In this document: piece after piece, positions 49,564-58,177 of the stretch | Position numbering within the stretch: position 1 is the first letter of the stretch | How the letters are laid out: each line of letters opens with the position of its first letter | Assembly: GCA_951828515.1 (NCBI GenBank) | Contig: OX639992.1 | Span: 682,001-746,000, forward strand | Reading direction: 5' to 3' | Length of the DNA: 64,000 nt | From: an uncultured Poribacteria bacterium | GTDB lineage: Bacteria; Poribacteria; WGA-4E; WGA-3G | Notes under the pieces: model-generated | Seen by the model: only the letters and a program-made list of their open reading frames with translations | Told to the model about the DNA's origin: nothing | The model's database searches: none | Position numbers and translations under genes: made by a program

Positions 49564-51195
49564 ATGTCCAGGAACAGCGTAACAGGTCGTTTCCGAGATA
49601 TTGAGATAGCATTTAGTATTGAAGGCATTCACACCTATATGAGTGTCAAGAATCTTATTAGCGACGAAAGACAAGTGCGCGTAATGTATCAGAAATTATC
49701 CATGAGTGGACTCGCCAATTGGAGGCAGTTTCTGTTAACCAGCACACCTGTCTTGCTGCGCCTCCCAGCGGAGGTTCTCGAAGCATATCGACTCACCTTT
49801 TTTATTGATAATGCGGATCCTATTTCCGCTCGCATTGAAAAAATATTAGAGGAATTGGACCAACTTCGGGTTACATTACCATCCGAGGATTTAGCAGAGG
49901 ATCTCGTGCCTGTGGCTGATACATCCGCTTTGCGGAACCACAGTAACATAGATGAACATACGAATCTCGAATCCGAGGTGGCAACAACACAACAAGTTAA
50001 AAACCCAGTCATTCCTCGTGAGCCAAAACCAGTAGAAGAACAGGTCGAAAAAGTAGTTGTTCCTCGTGAGCTAAAACCCGTAGAAGAACAACTTGAAAAA
50101 GCAGTCATGCCCGACGCACAGGAACTAATAGAAGGAGCGATGATTCCGAGCCATACTGAAGCGGATACTGTGGAGCCGGAACAACTGGTCCTCCATGAAA
50201 ACGAACAGGAACCGATAAAGAAATCCTCGTCTACACATATCGTGCCTAAGTCACCGGCAGTTAATGTAGACAATAATCTTGAGTTTAAAATAACGGTTCC
50301 GTCTTTGCCAGCAAGCGTACACGCAAAGCGACGCAAATCGCAGGCGATAGCGACATCTTCCAATGCCGGTAGAGCAATTTCAAAACAGAAACGGACAGGA
50401 ATTTTGGGGCAGTTTGCTCAAGCATTGGGATTTCCTGCTGACAGAAGACGTGGTAAGGCTTACTATCAGGAAAAAGGCGAAGCCATCCAAGACGATTTTC
50501 AGGATAAACTTGCCAAGTTAGAGAAGGATTACAATGAAGGCTATGGGCTCGACCTCAATGATTGGGATCCGGAAACGCTCTGTGAAGAGGAAACTGCTAT
50601 TTTGTTGCTTAACCTCATGGTGAACGAGGTGACTGCATGGCAGAAAGAGACAGGGCGTGGTACCCCCGAAACCAAACAACTTGTTGAAACGCTCACTGAG
50701 GTCGGCATGCGACTGAGACAGACACTCAAGCAGACGCGTGGTATTTCCACACCTTCCCCCACATTGTTCCCTGATCTCCTCGCCGAAAACGCGCACGATT
50801 TGGAGAAGATTCAGAGCGAATGTGATGCCTATCTCGAACGCTTCACGAAAAAGTTAGTTGAGCAGGAAAAGAAACACGCAGCGAAGATCGAGGTGATCGT
50901 TTTTAAGAAGTTCCTCATCGAGTTCGTCCGCGATTTCCTTTTTGTTGAGATCACCAAAAGCATGCTTGGTAATACGTTACCGAAACGTATTACTTGGTTT
51001 TTAGATATTGTTGCTTCCGAGGTCATTCCGATTGAAATCGGGAAAACGAAAGTATCGCCTAACCACCACAAGCCAAAAGGTGCCTGCCTCAGTGAATTTG
51101 AATCAGGAACCATCGTTGAGGTTGTCACACCGGGCTTGCAGTCCAAGGATGGAAAACGGGTCAGCCAAATGGCTGTCGTTATTGAAGCGGAGTAA
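49564..51195 (+). CDS. Uncharacterised protein with a repetitive middle and coiled C-terminal half
   Basis: 543 residues. No known domain was recognised. Residues 1-110 are folded-looking (R-Q-V-R-V-M-Y-Q-K-L-S-M-S-G-L-A-N-W). Residues 135-240 are low-complexity with repeats of P-R-E-x-K-P-V-E-E-Q-x-E-K. After a basic stretch the C-terminal half (about 280-520) has long Lys/Glu-rich helices. No signal peptide. AAGGAG precedes the ATG. It is followed 4 bp later by the PLP enzyme gene, so the two are co-transcribed. Confidence 0.7.
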   Translation: MSRNSVTGRFRDIEIAFSIEGIHTYMSVKNLISDERQVRVMYQKLSMSGLANWRQFLLTSTPVLLRLPAEVLEAYRLTFFIDNADPISARIEKILEELDQLRVTLPSEDLAEDLVPVADTSALRNHSNIDEHTNLESEVATTQQVKNPVIPREPKPVEEQVEKVVVPRELKPVEEQLEKAVMPDAQELIEGAMIPSHTEADTVEPEQLVLHENEQEPIKKSSSTHIVPKSPAVNVDNNLEFKITVPSLPASVHAKRRKSQAIATSSNAGRAISKQKRTGILGQFAQALGFPADRRRGKAYYQEKGEAIQDDFQDKLAKLEKDYNEGYGLDLNDWDPETLCEEETAILLLNLMVNEVTAWQKETGRGTPETKQLVETLTEVGMRLRQTLKQTRGISTPSPTLFPDLLAENAHDLEKIQSECDAYLERFTKKLVEQEKKHAAKIEVIVFKKFLIEFVRDFLFVEITKSMLGNTLPKRITWFLDIVASEVIPIEIGKTKVSPNHHKPKGACLSEFESGTIVEVVTPGLQSKDGKRVSQMAVVIEAE

Positions 51196-51199
51196 AAAG

Positions 51200-52213
51200 A
51201 TGCAGACCAGTGCGGACGTAATTCAGAAAGTTTCACAGATACCACAGGTAGACCTCGGTCACTTTCCGACACCGCTTGAGGAATGCCCGCGACTCTCTGA
51301 AGCCCTCAAGGGCCCGCGCATTTTCATTAAACGTGAAGATTGTTCGGGTTTGGCATTTGGTGGAAATAAGGTCCGACAACTCACCTTCACAATTGGTGAT
51401 GCTGTTGCGCAAGGTGCCGATACGATTGTACACGGAGCGGCATCGCAATCGAATCACTGTAGACAAGCCGCCGCTGCTTGCGGTAAACTTGGGCTCAACT
51501 GCTACTTACGTCTCGCACGTGACCACAAGAGTATCCCGCAAGGGAATCTATTGTTAGGTAAATTAGCAGGTGTCGATGTTGAGATTGTTGATGCTCCATT
51601 TGGACCCGAGTTAGACGTGGTGAAGCACGAGTTGGCAAAAAAACTGGAGTCAGAAGGGATGAAACCTTACGTTGTCGCGGGACCGCGATCAACTATGCTC
51701 GCCGCTGTCGCCTTCACATGGTGCATCGCTGAAATTGCACAACAGCAAGAACGATTAGGTATTGATGCCGATTGGCTTTATACGGCTTCCGTAGGCGGTA
51801 CACAGGCAGGTCTTGTTCTCGGCACCAAAACGCTTGGGCTGAAAATGAAGCCATTCGGTATTGCTCCGATTGTTTGGGAAAATAAACTTGACCGTATGCG
51901 CACCGCTGCGAACAGTGCCGCAGATACCCTTGGACTCAACACACAGATTGTGGATGCAGATATTCAGAACACAGATGACTATATTGGAGAGGCTTACGGT
52001 TATCTCACACCGGAATGTATTGATGCCCTCAAACTCGTTGCCAAAACGGAGGGTATTTTTCTTGATCCTGTCTATACCGCCAAAGCGATGGCGTGTCTCA
52101 TTGACCACATCCAGCAGGGTAAACTCGGACGCGACGACACCGTTATCTTCCTTCACACAGGTGGCACCCCGGCACTCTTTGCGTACCACGAGGAATTAGT
52201 CGCCGACCTGTAG
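51200..52213 (+). CDS. PLP-dependent D-cysteine desulfhydrase/ACC deaminase-like enzyme
   Basis: 337 residues of the tryptophan-synthase-beta fold. The PLP lysine is K57 in G-G-N-K-V-R-Q-L, preceded by I-K-R-E-D-C-S-G-L. G-A-A-S-Q-S-N-H and T-A-S-V-G-G-T-Q-A-G (phosphate loop) follow. Members release sulfide from D-cysteine or deaminate aminocyclopropane carboxylate; the two are hard to separate by eye. The start is the ATG at 51200 with CGGAGT upstream; an open frame extends back to 51008 within the previous gene but is out of phase with it. Confidence 0.82.
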   Translation: MQTSADVIQKVSQIPQVDLGHFPTPLEECPRLSEALKGPRIFIKREDCSGLAFGGNKVRQLTFTIGDAVAQGADTIVHGAASQSNHCRQAAAACGKLGLNCYLRLARDHKSIPQGNLLLGKLAGVDVEIVDAPFGPELDVVKHELAKKLESEGMKPYVVAGPRSTMLAAVAFTWCIAEIAQQQERLGIDADWLYTASVGGTQAGLVLGTKTLGLKMKPFGIAPIVWENKLDRMRTAANSAADTLGLNTQIVDADIQNTDDYIGEAYGYLTPECIDALKLVAKTEGIFLDPVYTAKAMACLIDHIQQGKLGRDDTVIFLHTGGTPALFAYHEELVADL

Positions 52214-52398
52214 TCTCAACCTCCTTTAATAACCCCGACCTTGTTAGTGTTACTGCGCTGTCGTTCTACGCACAGCAGCACCTACACACATCTCGCCTCT
52301 GCTCGACCTTCCTTGACTTTTTTTTTACGCTATTATTTTATTTATTGTGGGAATTGAAAGTGAGCCAGGCATCTGCATCGGTATAAACAGAAATTCTC

Positions 52399-52427
52399 TT
52401 GACAAGACCCGAACTACTTGTTATACT
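52399..52427 (+). promoter_or_regulatory. Promoter of the methyltransferase gene
   Basis: TTGACA (52399-52404), 17-bp spacer, TATACT (52422-52427), about 120 bp upstream of the start codon. The rest of 52214-52548 holds no supported gene. A near-identical promoter precedes the duplicated copy (53505-53533). Confidence 0.75.
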
Positions 52428-52548
52428 ATTAGTATAATATAAGATAAACTATGTGCAAAAACGAAACGATCTACAAGATGACTACCAAACCCATCGTTCC
52501 TTGACAACGAGGCAGTAGATACCATCTCTTAGAAAAGATTCCCAAAAC

Positions 52549-53457
52549 ATGTCCTATATACACTGCTCCCACGATAACTACTATAAGCCCGGTGAAAGTC
52601 TAAAGAATCTGTTTGAAGAACTCATCATAAAACCGTTTGAACACGATCTACCGGCACTATCGGAAGATGTTAAAAATAACAGAATATACTACTGGGAAGA
52701 TATAGCGCGCATCCTGAAACAAGGGCAAAGCGATTTTGATGAAGTTTCATTTGATAAGCCGTCTAATGAATATTATTTTCCAAAAGACAAGATATCTATC
52801 TATTGTGTCCATCACATGCCCAGACACCTTTTTGGTTCTTATCACATCTTTACGAATTGCCTCACACCGATAAATGAAAAGGATAAAGTCGTATTCATTG
52901 ATTTCGGTTGTGGTCCATTAACTTCAGGTATCGCTTTTCAGGCTTTCGCAGGACAGTGCGACCTTACTTATTTAGGAATTGATAGTTCGCAAACTATGCT
53001 TGATAAGGCAGCAGCAATTAACACATACGGTCCCAACACATATAGAGAGCCTTTCTTTGACAAATTCGAGTTAATTTGCGACTACGATTATTTGACTGGA
53101 TTATTGGATAAGTATATTGAAAACGGTGACAGGACACAGATTATATTTAATTTCTGTTATTTTTTCTCGAGTCCGACATTAGATACTAATAGCCTATCTG
53201 ATGTACTCAATCAGATTATGAAGGAATACACTCGACATAAAATGTGCTTCATATACCAAAATCCTGATCATCGATCATTATCCGGGGGCCGCCGTTTCAA
53301 TTTGTATGGCAAGTGGGAAAAACTTAAAACGAACCTTCCGGTGTTTAAAAGTCAAGTAACCCAATCAAATGTTGAAACTTTTTCGTATTGTAGACTCATC
53401 AATGGTTTACCGCACAATAGTGCCAATGTCTACTACGAGATACTTTGCTACGAGTAA
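52549..53457 (+). CDS. Class I SAM-dependent methyltransferase-like protein
   Basis: 302 residues. After a 90-residue lead (F-G-S-Y-H-I-F-T-N-C-L-T-P-I), the SAM-binding motif is V-V-F-I-D-F-G-C-G-P-L-T-S-G, followed by Y-L-G-I-D-S-S-Q-T-M-L-D-K (acidic end of strand 2). The rest is less conserved; the target is unknown. No good ribosome site precedes the ATG. Codon use is A+T-rich compared with neighbours, suggesting acquisition from elsewhere. A second, broken copy follows at 53735. Confidence 0.72.
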   Translation: MSYIHCSHDNYYKPGESLKNLFEELIIKPFEHDLPALSEDVKNNRIYYWEDIARILKQGQSDFDEVSFDKPSNEYYFPKDKISIYCVHHMPRHLFGSYHIFTNCLTPINEKDKVVFIDFGCGPLTSGIAFQAFAGQCDLTYLGIDSSQTMLDKAAAINTYGPNTYREPFFDKFELICDYDYLTGLLDKYIENGDRTQIIFNFCYFFSSPTLDTNSLSDVLNQIMKEYTRHKMCFIYQNPDHRSLSGGRRFNLYGKWEKLKTNLPVFKSQVTQSNVETFSYCRLINGLPHNSANVYYEILCYE

Positions 53458-53504
53458 AATAGGGAAGCATTCAGTCCTTAGACTGAATAACTTTGAAAAG
53501 CACC

Positions 53505-53533
53505 TTGACAAGAATCGAATTACTCACTATACT
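53505..53533 (+). promoter_or_regulatory. Duplicated promoter of the second methyltransferase copy
   Basis: TTGACA (53505-53510), 17-bp spacer, TATACT (53528-53533). The sequence around it matches that at 52399-52427 closely, so the duplication included the upstream region. Confidence 0.7.
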
Positions 53534-53598
53534 ATTATCATCCAAGTTGCTCCTAGCAGATTTTACAGATTTCAGAAAGGTATTTCAGTCCCTTTGTC

Positions 53599-53678
53599 CA
53601 CCCCAGAAGGGGTGATATGTCTATAGAAAATCGTTATTTCAAAGTGCTGCCCTCCAGCGGAGTGCTATGTCTATAAAT
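53599..53678. repeat. Two imperfect direct repeats ending in ATGTCTATA
   Basis: CCACCCCAGAAGGGGTG then ATATGTCTATA (53599-53624), and CCTCCAGCGGAGTG then CTATGTCTATA (53651-53674). Each opens with a small hairpin (CACCCC/GGGGTG; CTCC/GGAG). The pair lies between the two methyltransferase copies and looks like another dispersed repeat. Confidence 0.6.
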
Positions 53679-53734
53679 AGGTAGCCATTTGCGTTCAATG
53701 CGTCCATTTGAAGTAAATTAGGGTTGAACAAAAC

Positions 53735-54374
53735 ATGTCCTACATACGCTGCTACGATGATAACTACTACAAACCTAGCGAAAATCTGCAGCGTTTGTTT
53801 GAGGATTTGGTGGTCCATCCATTTGGAGAGCATCCATGGGCGCAACCGTGGGTAGACCATGTTAGGAGTACCGACTCTGAGTACCATAGACGGACAATTC
53901 TGCATAGAGGGCGGACTAATTTTATAGTAAAACCCATAATTAAGTTTACATCTCTTCTGTAGGAGCGATCTCCGAATCGCGACCCAACCCACTACCAGTC
54001 GGGAATCGGAGTTCCCTCCTACAACTCAATAATGTAATGTTAATTGTAAAATCTACTATAATGAACCTTTTAACGGCCTTCCCCCAGAAGATAAGGTACT
54101 GATCTATTGTATCTATTATCTGCCCATGCACCTTTTCAGTTCTTATCATGTCTTCACGAAGTATCTCACCCCCATAAGTAATAAAGTCATATTTGTTGAC
54201 TTTGGTTGTGGTCCATTAACTTCAGGCATTGCGTTTTGGGCTTTGGCAAGACAGAGCGAAATCATTTATTTAGGAATTGATAGTTCAAGCAAAATGTGTC
54301 ATGTTCAGATATTTGTTGTTAATAATCGTGTTATTTATTTCGATACCGATGTTGAGTTTCGCACATACGGTTGA
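53735..54374 (+). pseudogene. Second methyltransferase copy, interrupted by a miniature transposon
   Basis: The first 60 codons (M-S-Y-I-R-C-Y-D-D-N-Y-Y-K-P) match the start of the gene at 52549. Homology stops at G-R-T-N-F, where the element at 53923-54060 enters. It resumes after the element with N-E-P-F-N-G-L-P-P-E-D-K-V-L-I-Y-C and F-V-D-F-G-C-G-P-L-T-S-G, continuing to Y-L-G-I-D-S-S-S-K-M at about 54297. The rest of the fold is missing. The gene is therefore broken twice, by insertion and by 3' loss. Confidence 0.85.
53923..54060. mobile_element. Miniature inverted-repeat element, copy 3, carrying two palindromic repeats
   Basis: 138 bp with ends TATAGTAAAACCC and ATCTACTATA. The outer 28 bases on each side are related as inverted repeats (ATAATTAAGTTTACA against ACAATTAACATTACA). 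Its interior differs from copies 1 and 2: it carries the 26-bp palindrome GTAGGAGCGATC...CGCGACC (53959-53984) and, inverted, the core GGGAATCGGAGTTCCC (54001-54016) of the 44-bp array. Confidence 0.82.
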
Positions 54375-54456
54375 ACGCTGGATATCGCTCGGCCATGACG
54401 GACACAACCATAATCCAAATGGAGCGGGTCCGGGTGAATCTCACTCACATAGTTGA
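54301..54456 (+). CDS. Small secreted His-rich protein, possibly continuing past an in-frame TGA
   Basis: 51 codons from ATG 54301: a signal peptide (F-R-Y-L-L-L-I-I-V-L-F-I-S-I-P-M-L-S-F-A) then a Gly/His-rich tail (G-H-D-G-H-N-H-N-P ... E-S-H-S-H-S). The TGA at 54454-54456 is followed in the same frame by 31 more sense codons (V-V-S-V-D-F-D-P-S-D ... H-P-H-I-Q-D-F), ending at a TGA that overlaps the ATG of the next gene (ATGA at 54549-54552). The coupling suggests the longer frame was the gene. No family was recognised. A metal-binding role is a guess from the His content. Confidence 0.45.
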   Translation: MFRYLLLIIVLFISIPMLSFAHTVERWISLGHDGHNHNPNGAGPGESHSHS

Positions 54457-54548
54457 GCATATCGAGTCGTGTCTGTTGATTTCGATCCGAGTGATACCTC
54501 AGGTTCACATCCACATATCCAAGACTTTTCACAAAGGACACTCTTTAA

Positions 54549-55728
54549 ATGAAAGTAAAAGTTAAAACGCAAGTATATCTACATTTTATGATGATCTTCT
54601 TAATCTTTGGCGGTATACCTCATAGAAGTTATGGGCAAATTGAGGTATCATCAGAACACCGGCAGACGCTTGTTGGACATACCGATTGGGTACGCAGTGT
54701 CGATTTCAACCCAAAAGGGCGCATCATCGCAAGCGCAAGCGCAGATAAAACGATCCGGCTCTGGAATGTCAAGACAGGTAAACACGAACAGACGCTCACC
54801 GGACATACTGCGCCCATTCGTTCTATCCGTTTCAGTCCAAGCGGAGAGATATTAGCAAGTAGTAGCCAAGACGGACTCATCTATTTATGGGATATTACTA
54901 CCGGCGAACACCAGCAGCCGCTCATTGGACATACCGGCAACGTCTATAGCGTCGCTTTCAGTCCCGACGGTGAAATGCTCGCAAGTTCAGGCGCAGATGC
55001 TACAATCCATCTCTGGGACATTCACACGGGTGAATCCCAAGAACCCCTCATTGGACATACCGGCAACGTCTATAGCGTCGCTTTCAGCCCGGACGGTCAA
55101 ATGCTCGCAAGTTCAGGCGCAGATGCTACAATCCGTCTCTGGGACGTTAGCACAGGTGAATCCCAAGAACCCCTCACCGGACATACCGATGCGATTCGAA
55201 GTGTAAACTTCAGTCCCGACGGTCAGCTCCTTGCCAGTGCAAGCCGGGATGCCACCATCCGTCTCTGGGATGTTGGCAGTGGCGCACTCCTACAGACACT
55301 CACCGGACACACCGGGACTGTCTTCAGTGTAGAATTTACGCCAGACGGTCAAGTGCTCGTCGGTGGTGGTCGGGATGCCACGATCCGCCTCTATGATGGG
55401 CTCACAGGTACGCATCAGAAGACGCTCACGGGGCATACCGATACAATTTGGATTGAGTATCAGCCCTGGGGGTCAAGTGCTTGCGAGTGGCGGACGGGAC
55501 GGCACAACACGGCTCTGGGATCTTGCAGACACTTCAGTGAAAGCGGTATCTGGGAACAAAACATCGAAACGTACCGCGGACGTAAATGGTGACGGTATCG
55601 TGAATATCTTGGATTTGGTGTTGGTTGCCGGAAACTTTGGGCAGGCAGAGAGATCGGAAGCCTCGGATGTAAACAATGATGGTGTCGTGAATATCTTGGA
55701 TCTAACTTGGGTGGCTGGAAGGATTTGA
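54549..55728 (+). CDS. WD40-repeat protein with dockerin-like C-terminus, frameshifted
   Basis: An N-terminal signal (Y-L-H-F-M-M-I-F-L-I-F-G-G-I) is followed by seven WD40 repeats of about 42 residues (T-L-x-G-H-T-x-x-x-x-S-V-x-F-S-P-D-G-x-x-L-A-S, T-I-R-L-W-D). The frame breaks near 55450: after G-H-T-D-T-I-W the original frame runs on to a stop at 55592. The frame one base on continues with L-S-I-S-P-G-G-Q-V-L-A-S-G-G-R-D-G. That frame ends in a dockerin-like pair (D-V-N-G-D-G-I-V-N-I-L-D-L and D-V-N-N-D-G-V-V-N-I-L-D-L) and a TGA at 55728. The change equals loss of two bases or gain of one, either a real mutation or an assembly error. Confidence 0.75.
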
Positions 55729-55730
55729 AT

Positions 55731-57347
55731 GTGAGTGTCTCAAAAGTAACGCGTAGGGAATTCATCAAACAGGGTGCCATAGCAGGACTTTCGATTGGCA
55801 GTGGTGCGGGGCTTGCAGGCTGCGATCCGATGGGCATGCTCCTGCCGACGTCCCCCCCTATCGAGACCGAAGACGACATCCCAGCACTTGTGATCGGAAG
55901 CGGCTTTGGTGGCGCAGTGACGGCGTTGCGGCTCGGTGAAGCCGGTATACGCACGATGGTATTGGAGCAAGGTAGACGTTGGTCGGACACACCTACTCCG
56001 TTTTCTCGGAATATCCCGCCAGACGGTCGTTCAACCTGGTTGCGTCACAAAACGATTTTGCCGTTTGGTCCCCAATTCCCTATCCAAAAATACACGGGTG
56101 TCTTAGACCGTGTGGATTATCCGAACATGAAGGTGTACCGAGGCACCGCCGTCGGGGGTGGCTCTATCGTCTACGGCGGTATCAGCACACACCCCCCTGA
56201 AGACCTGTTTTACGAAGTTTTTCCGCAAGGTATCTCCTATCAAGAGTTACACCCCTACTATACCCGTGTACGGGATATGCTCAATATTTCGACCGTTCCT
56301 GCGGATATTGAGAAAGCACCGCATTACGAGTATACCCGCGTATTTGCTGAACACGCAACAACTGCCGGATTCGAGGCTTATCCTCTTGGACAAGCCGCGA
56401 ATTGGGATATAATTCGTTCAGAAATATTGGGTACCGCGCCGCCGTCTGCTACGATTGGCGAGATGTTGTACGGGGGCAACAGCAGTTACAAAAACAGCCT
56501 GGATAAAAATTATTTGCCGATGTCTGAAGCGACAGGTTTTGTGAGTATCCATCCGTTGCATCGAGTTGTCAATATCACACAGCAGGATAGCGAAAAATAC
56601 GCAGTGACGGTCGAAAACATAGACGAGTCGGGAAATGTTCTGAAAACCAAAGAGATTACGACGACCTCCCTTTTCTTCGGTGCGGGCTCTATCGGAACTA
56701 CCGAATTGCTACTCAAAGCACGGCACACTGGGAGTCTACCAAACTTAAATGAAAGTGTTGGCAAGGGATGGGGACCGAATGGAAACGTTCTATTTTTGCG
56801 CGGAGTCTCGGAATCCACACACAATAGACAAGGCGGACCCGTCATCACAGGCGTTAACGATTATAGAAACACGCACACACCGGCAGCCATAGAAGTTGCA
56901 TTTCTTCCGACCGGCAGCGACTGTCGCTGTTTACTACATCTTCTGATAGGTTTAGAGACCGAACGTGGCGAATTCACGTATGATCCAATCCGCGATAAAT
57001 CCGAACTCATTTGGGCATCAACAGGCAATTCACAAGTGAGAAGTGCTGCTGAAGACTTCGCAGCACGTATGAACGCTGCCAATGGTGGAACACTCGGTGT
57101 TGCTGAAGGGGTGCCTTTCCCGATCCCGGAGGTGTCCTCAGATTTCACATACCATCCGTTAGGTGGCATGGTGATAGGGAAAGCCTGCGATCTATACGGG
57201 CGCGTACACGGGTATCCAAGGATGTATGTGACAGACGGTGCTTTGTTGCCCGGCTCTTGTGCCACAGCGAATCCGTCCTTGACCATTGCGGCTCTCGCCG
57301 AACGCAACATCCAGAGGATCCTCACCGACGATTTAGCAGAAAGCTAA
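55731..57347 (+). CDS. Tat-exported GMC-family oxidoreductase (cholesterol-oxidase-like)
   Basis: 538 residues. A twin-arginine signal (V-T-R-R-E-F-I-K-Q-G ... G-L-A-G-C-D) with a lipobox Cys predicts a folded, possibly lipid-anchored export product. The FAD-binding fold shows A-L-V-I-G-S-G-F-G-G-A-V and M-V-L-E-Q-G-R-R-W; G-T-A-V-G-G-G-S-I-V-Y-G-G and Y-H-P-L-G-G-M (active His region) are also typical of GMC enzymes near cholesterol oxidase. The start is the GTG at 55731, three bases after the previous stop, with AAGGA upstream. The alcohol or sterol substrate is unknown. Confidence 0.82.
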   Translation: MSVSKVTRREFIKQGAIAGLSIGSGAGLAGCDPMGMLLPTSPPIETEDDIPALVIGSGFGGAVTALRLGEAGIRTMVLEQGRRWSDTPTPFSRNIPPDGRSTWLRHKTILPFGPQFPIQKYTGVLDRVDYPNMKVYRGTAVGGGSIVYGGISTHPPEDLFYEVFPQGISYQELHPYYTRVRDMLNISTVPADIEKAPHYEYTRVFAEHATTAGFEAYPLGQAANWDIIRSEILGTAPPSATIGEMLYGGNSSYKNSLDKNYLPMSEATGFVSIHPLHRVVNITQQDSEKYAVTVENIDESGNVLKTKEITTTSLFFGAGSIGTTELLLKARHTGSLPNLNESVGKGWGPNGNVLFLRGVSESTHNRQGGPVITGVNDYRNTHTPAAIEVAFLPTGSDCRCLLHLLIGLETERGEFTYDPIRDKSELIWASTGNSQVRSAAEDFAARMNAANGGTLGVAEGVPFPIPEVSSDFTYHPLGGMVIGKACDLYGRVHGYPRMYVTDGALLPGSCATANPSLTIAALAERNIQRILTDDLAES

Positions 57348-57435
57348 GAAAACCTGTCCCTCTCAAATTCTACTTTGATATACTTTCCAACGAGTCATCT
57401 GACTACTCCAATAATCCGTATCAAGGAGGTACTCC

Positions 57436-58092
57436 ATGGAACAATTAACTTTCTTTTCTGTACCAGAGCCGCAACCTCCTAAACCACAACCGTCCCGAAA
57501 AAATAACGACGCAGTTACGGCAATCCCTGGGCTCCACTATATCAAAGACTACATTAATCAAGACCAACATGATTGGTTGTTGGATCGGATTGACGAACAA
57601 CAGTGGCTTGATGACTTAAAGCGGCGTGTTCAGCATTACGGTTTTAAGTATGATTACAAAGCACGGAAAGTGAACCATGATATGCGTATTGGTGAATTGC
57701 CGGAATGGTTGAAAAGCCTCAGTCAAAAATTATATGAAGACAAACACATGCCTGAAGTTGCAGATCAGGTTATTATTAATGAATACCAACCAGGGCAAGG
57801 AATCTCAAGTCACATTGATTGTGAACCCTGTTTTAAAGATACGATCGTCTCTTTGAGCTTGGGGTCGGACTGTGTTATGAATTTCACAAACAAATTCGAC
57901 AAAGCGAAAAAGATTCCTGTCTGGCTCGCGCCAAGAAGCCTGGTCGTGTTGAGTGGGAAAGCGAGGCGTGAGTGGTTACACGGTATTGCTGCCAGAAAAT
58001 GGGATGAGTGGGATGGGGAGAAATATGAACGACAGCGACGGGTATCACTAACTTTTAGGAAGGTAATTATTAGACATAACGAAGTACCATAG
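57436..58092 (+). CDS. AlkB-like Fe(II)/2-oxoglutarate dioxygenase
   Basis: 218 residues. 2OG-Fe(II) oxygenase of the AlkB family: H126-x-D128 in S-S-H-I-D-C-E-P-C, H182 in W-L-H-G-I-A-A, and the C-terminal R-V-S-L-T-F-R. The N-I-N-E-Y-x-P-G type segment reads I-I-N-E-Y-Q-P-G-Q-G-I. AlkB enzymes repair alkylated bases in DNA or RNA; ALKBH8-like members act on tRNA. AAGGAGG precedes the ATG with suitable spacing. It is co-directional with the GMC gene. Confidence 0.88.
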   Translation: MEQLTFFSVPEPQPPKPQPSRKNNDAVTAIPGLHYIKDYINQDQHDWLLDRIDEQQWLDDLKRRVQHYGFKYDYKARKVNHDMRIGELPEWLKSLSQKLYEDKHMPEVADQVIINEYQPGQGISSHIDCEPCFKDTIVSLSLGSDCVMNFTNKFDKAKKIPVWLAPRSLVVLSGKARREWLHGIAARKWDEWDGEKYERQRRVSLTFRKVIIRHNEVP

Positions 58093-58127
58093 AGATAAAA
58101 TTTCTCAGTCCAGTTCGCCATCACAAT

Positions 58128-58154
58128 AAAAAAAGCGCGGTCTCTCGACCGCGC
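58128..58154 (-). terminator. Intrinsic terminator of the carbohydrate-binding-like gene
   Basis: A perfect stem GCGCGGTC/GACCGCGC (58135-58154) with a four-base loop. On the minus strand it is followed by seven T (58134-58128). It serves the minus-strand gene at 58178, and the stem may also end the converging alkB-like transcript. Confidence 0.85.
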
Positions 58155-58177
58155 CTCATAAAACTGAACGAACATTT

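Noticed and set aside
51008-51199. Longer start for the PLP enzyme
   Set aside because: The extra residues overlap the previous gene in another frame and show no homology, and a good ribosome site precedes the ATG at 51200.
53639-53992. 117-codon minus-strand gene
   Set aside because: It runs antisense through the broken methyltransferase copy and into a mobile element, with no domain.
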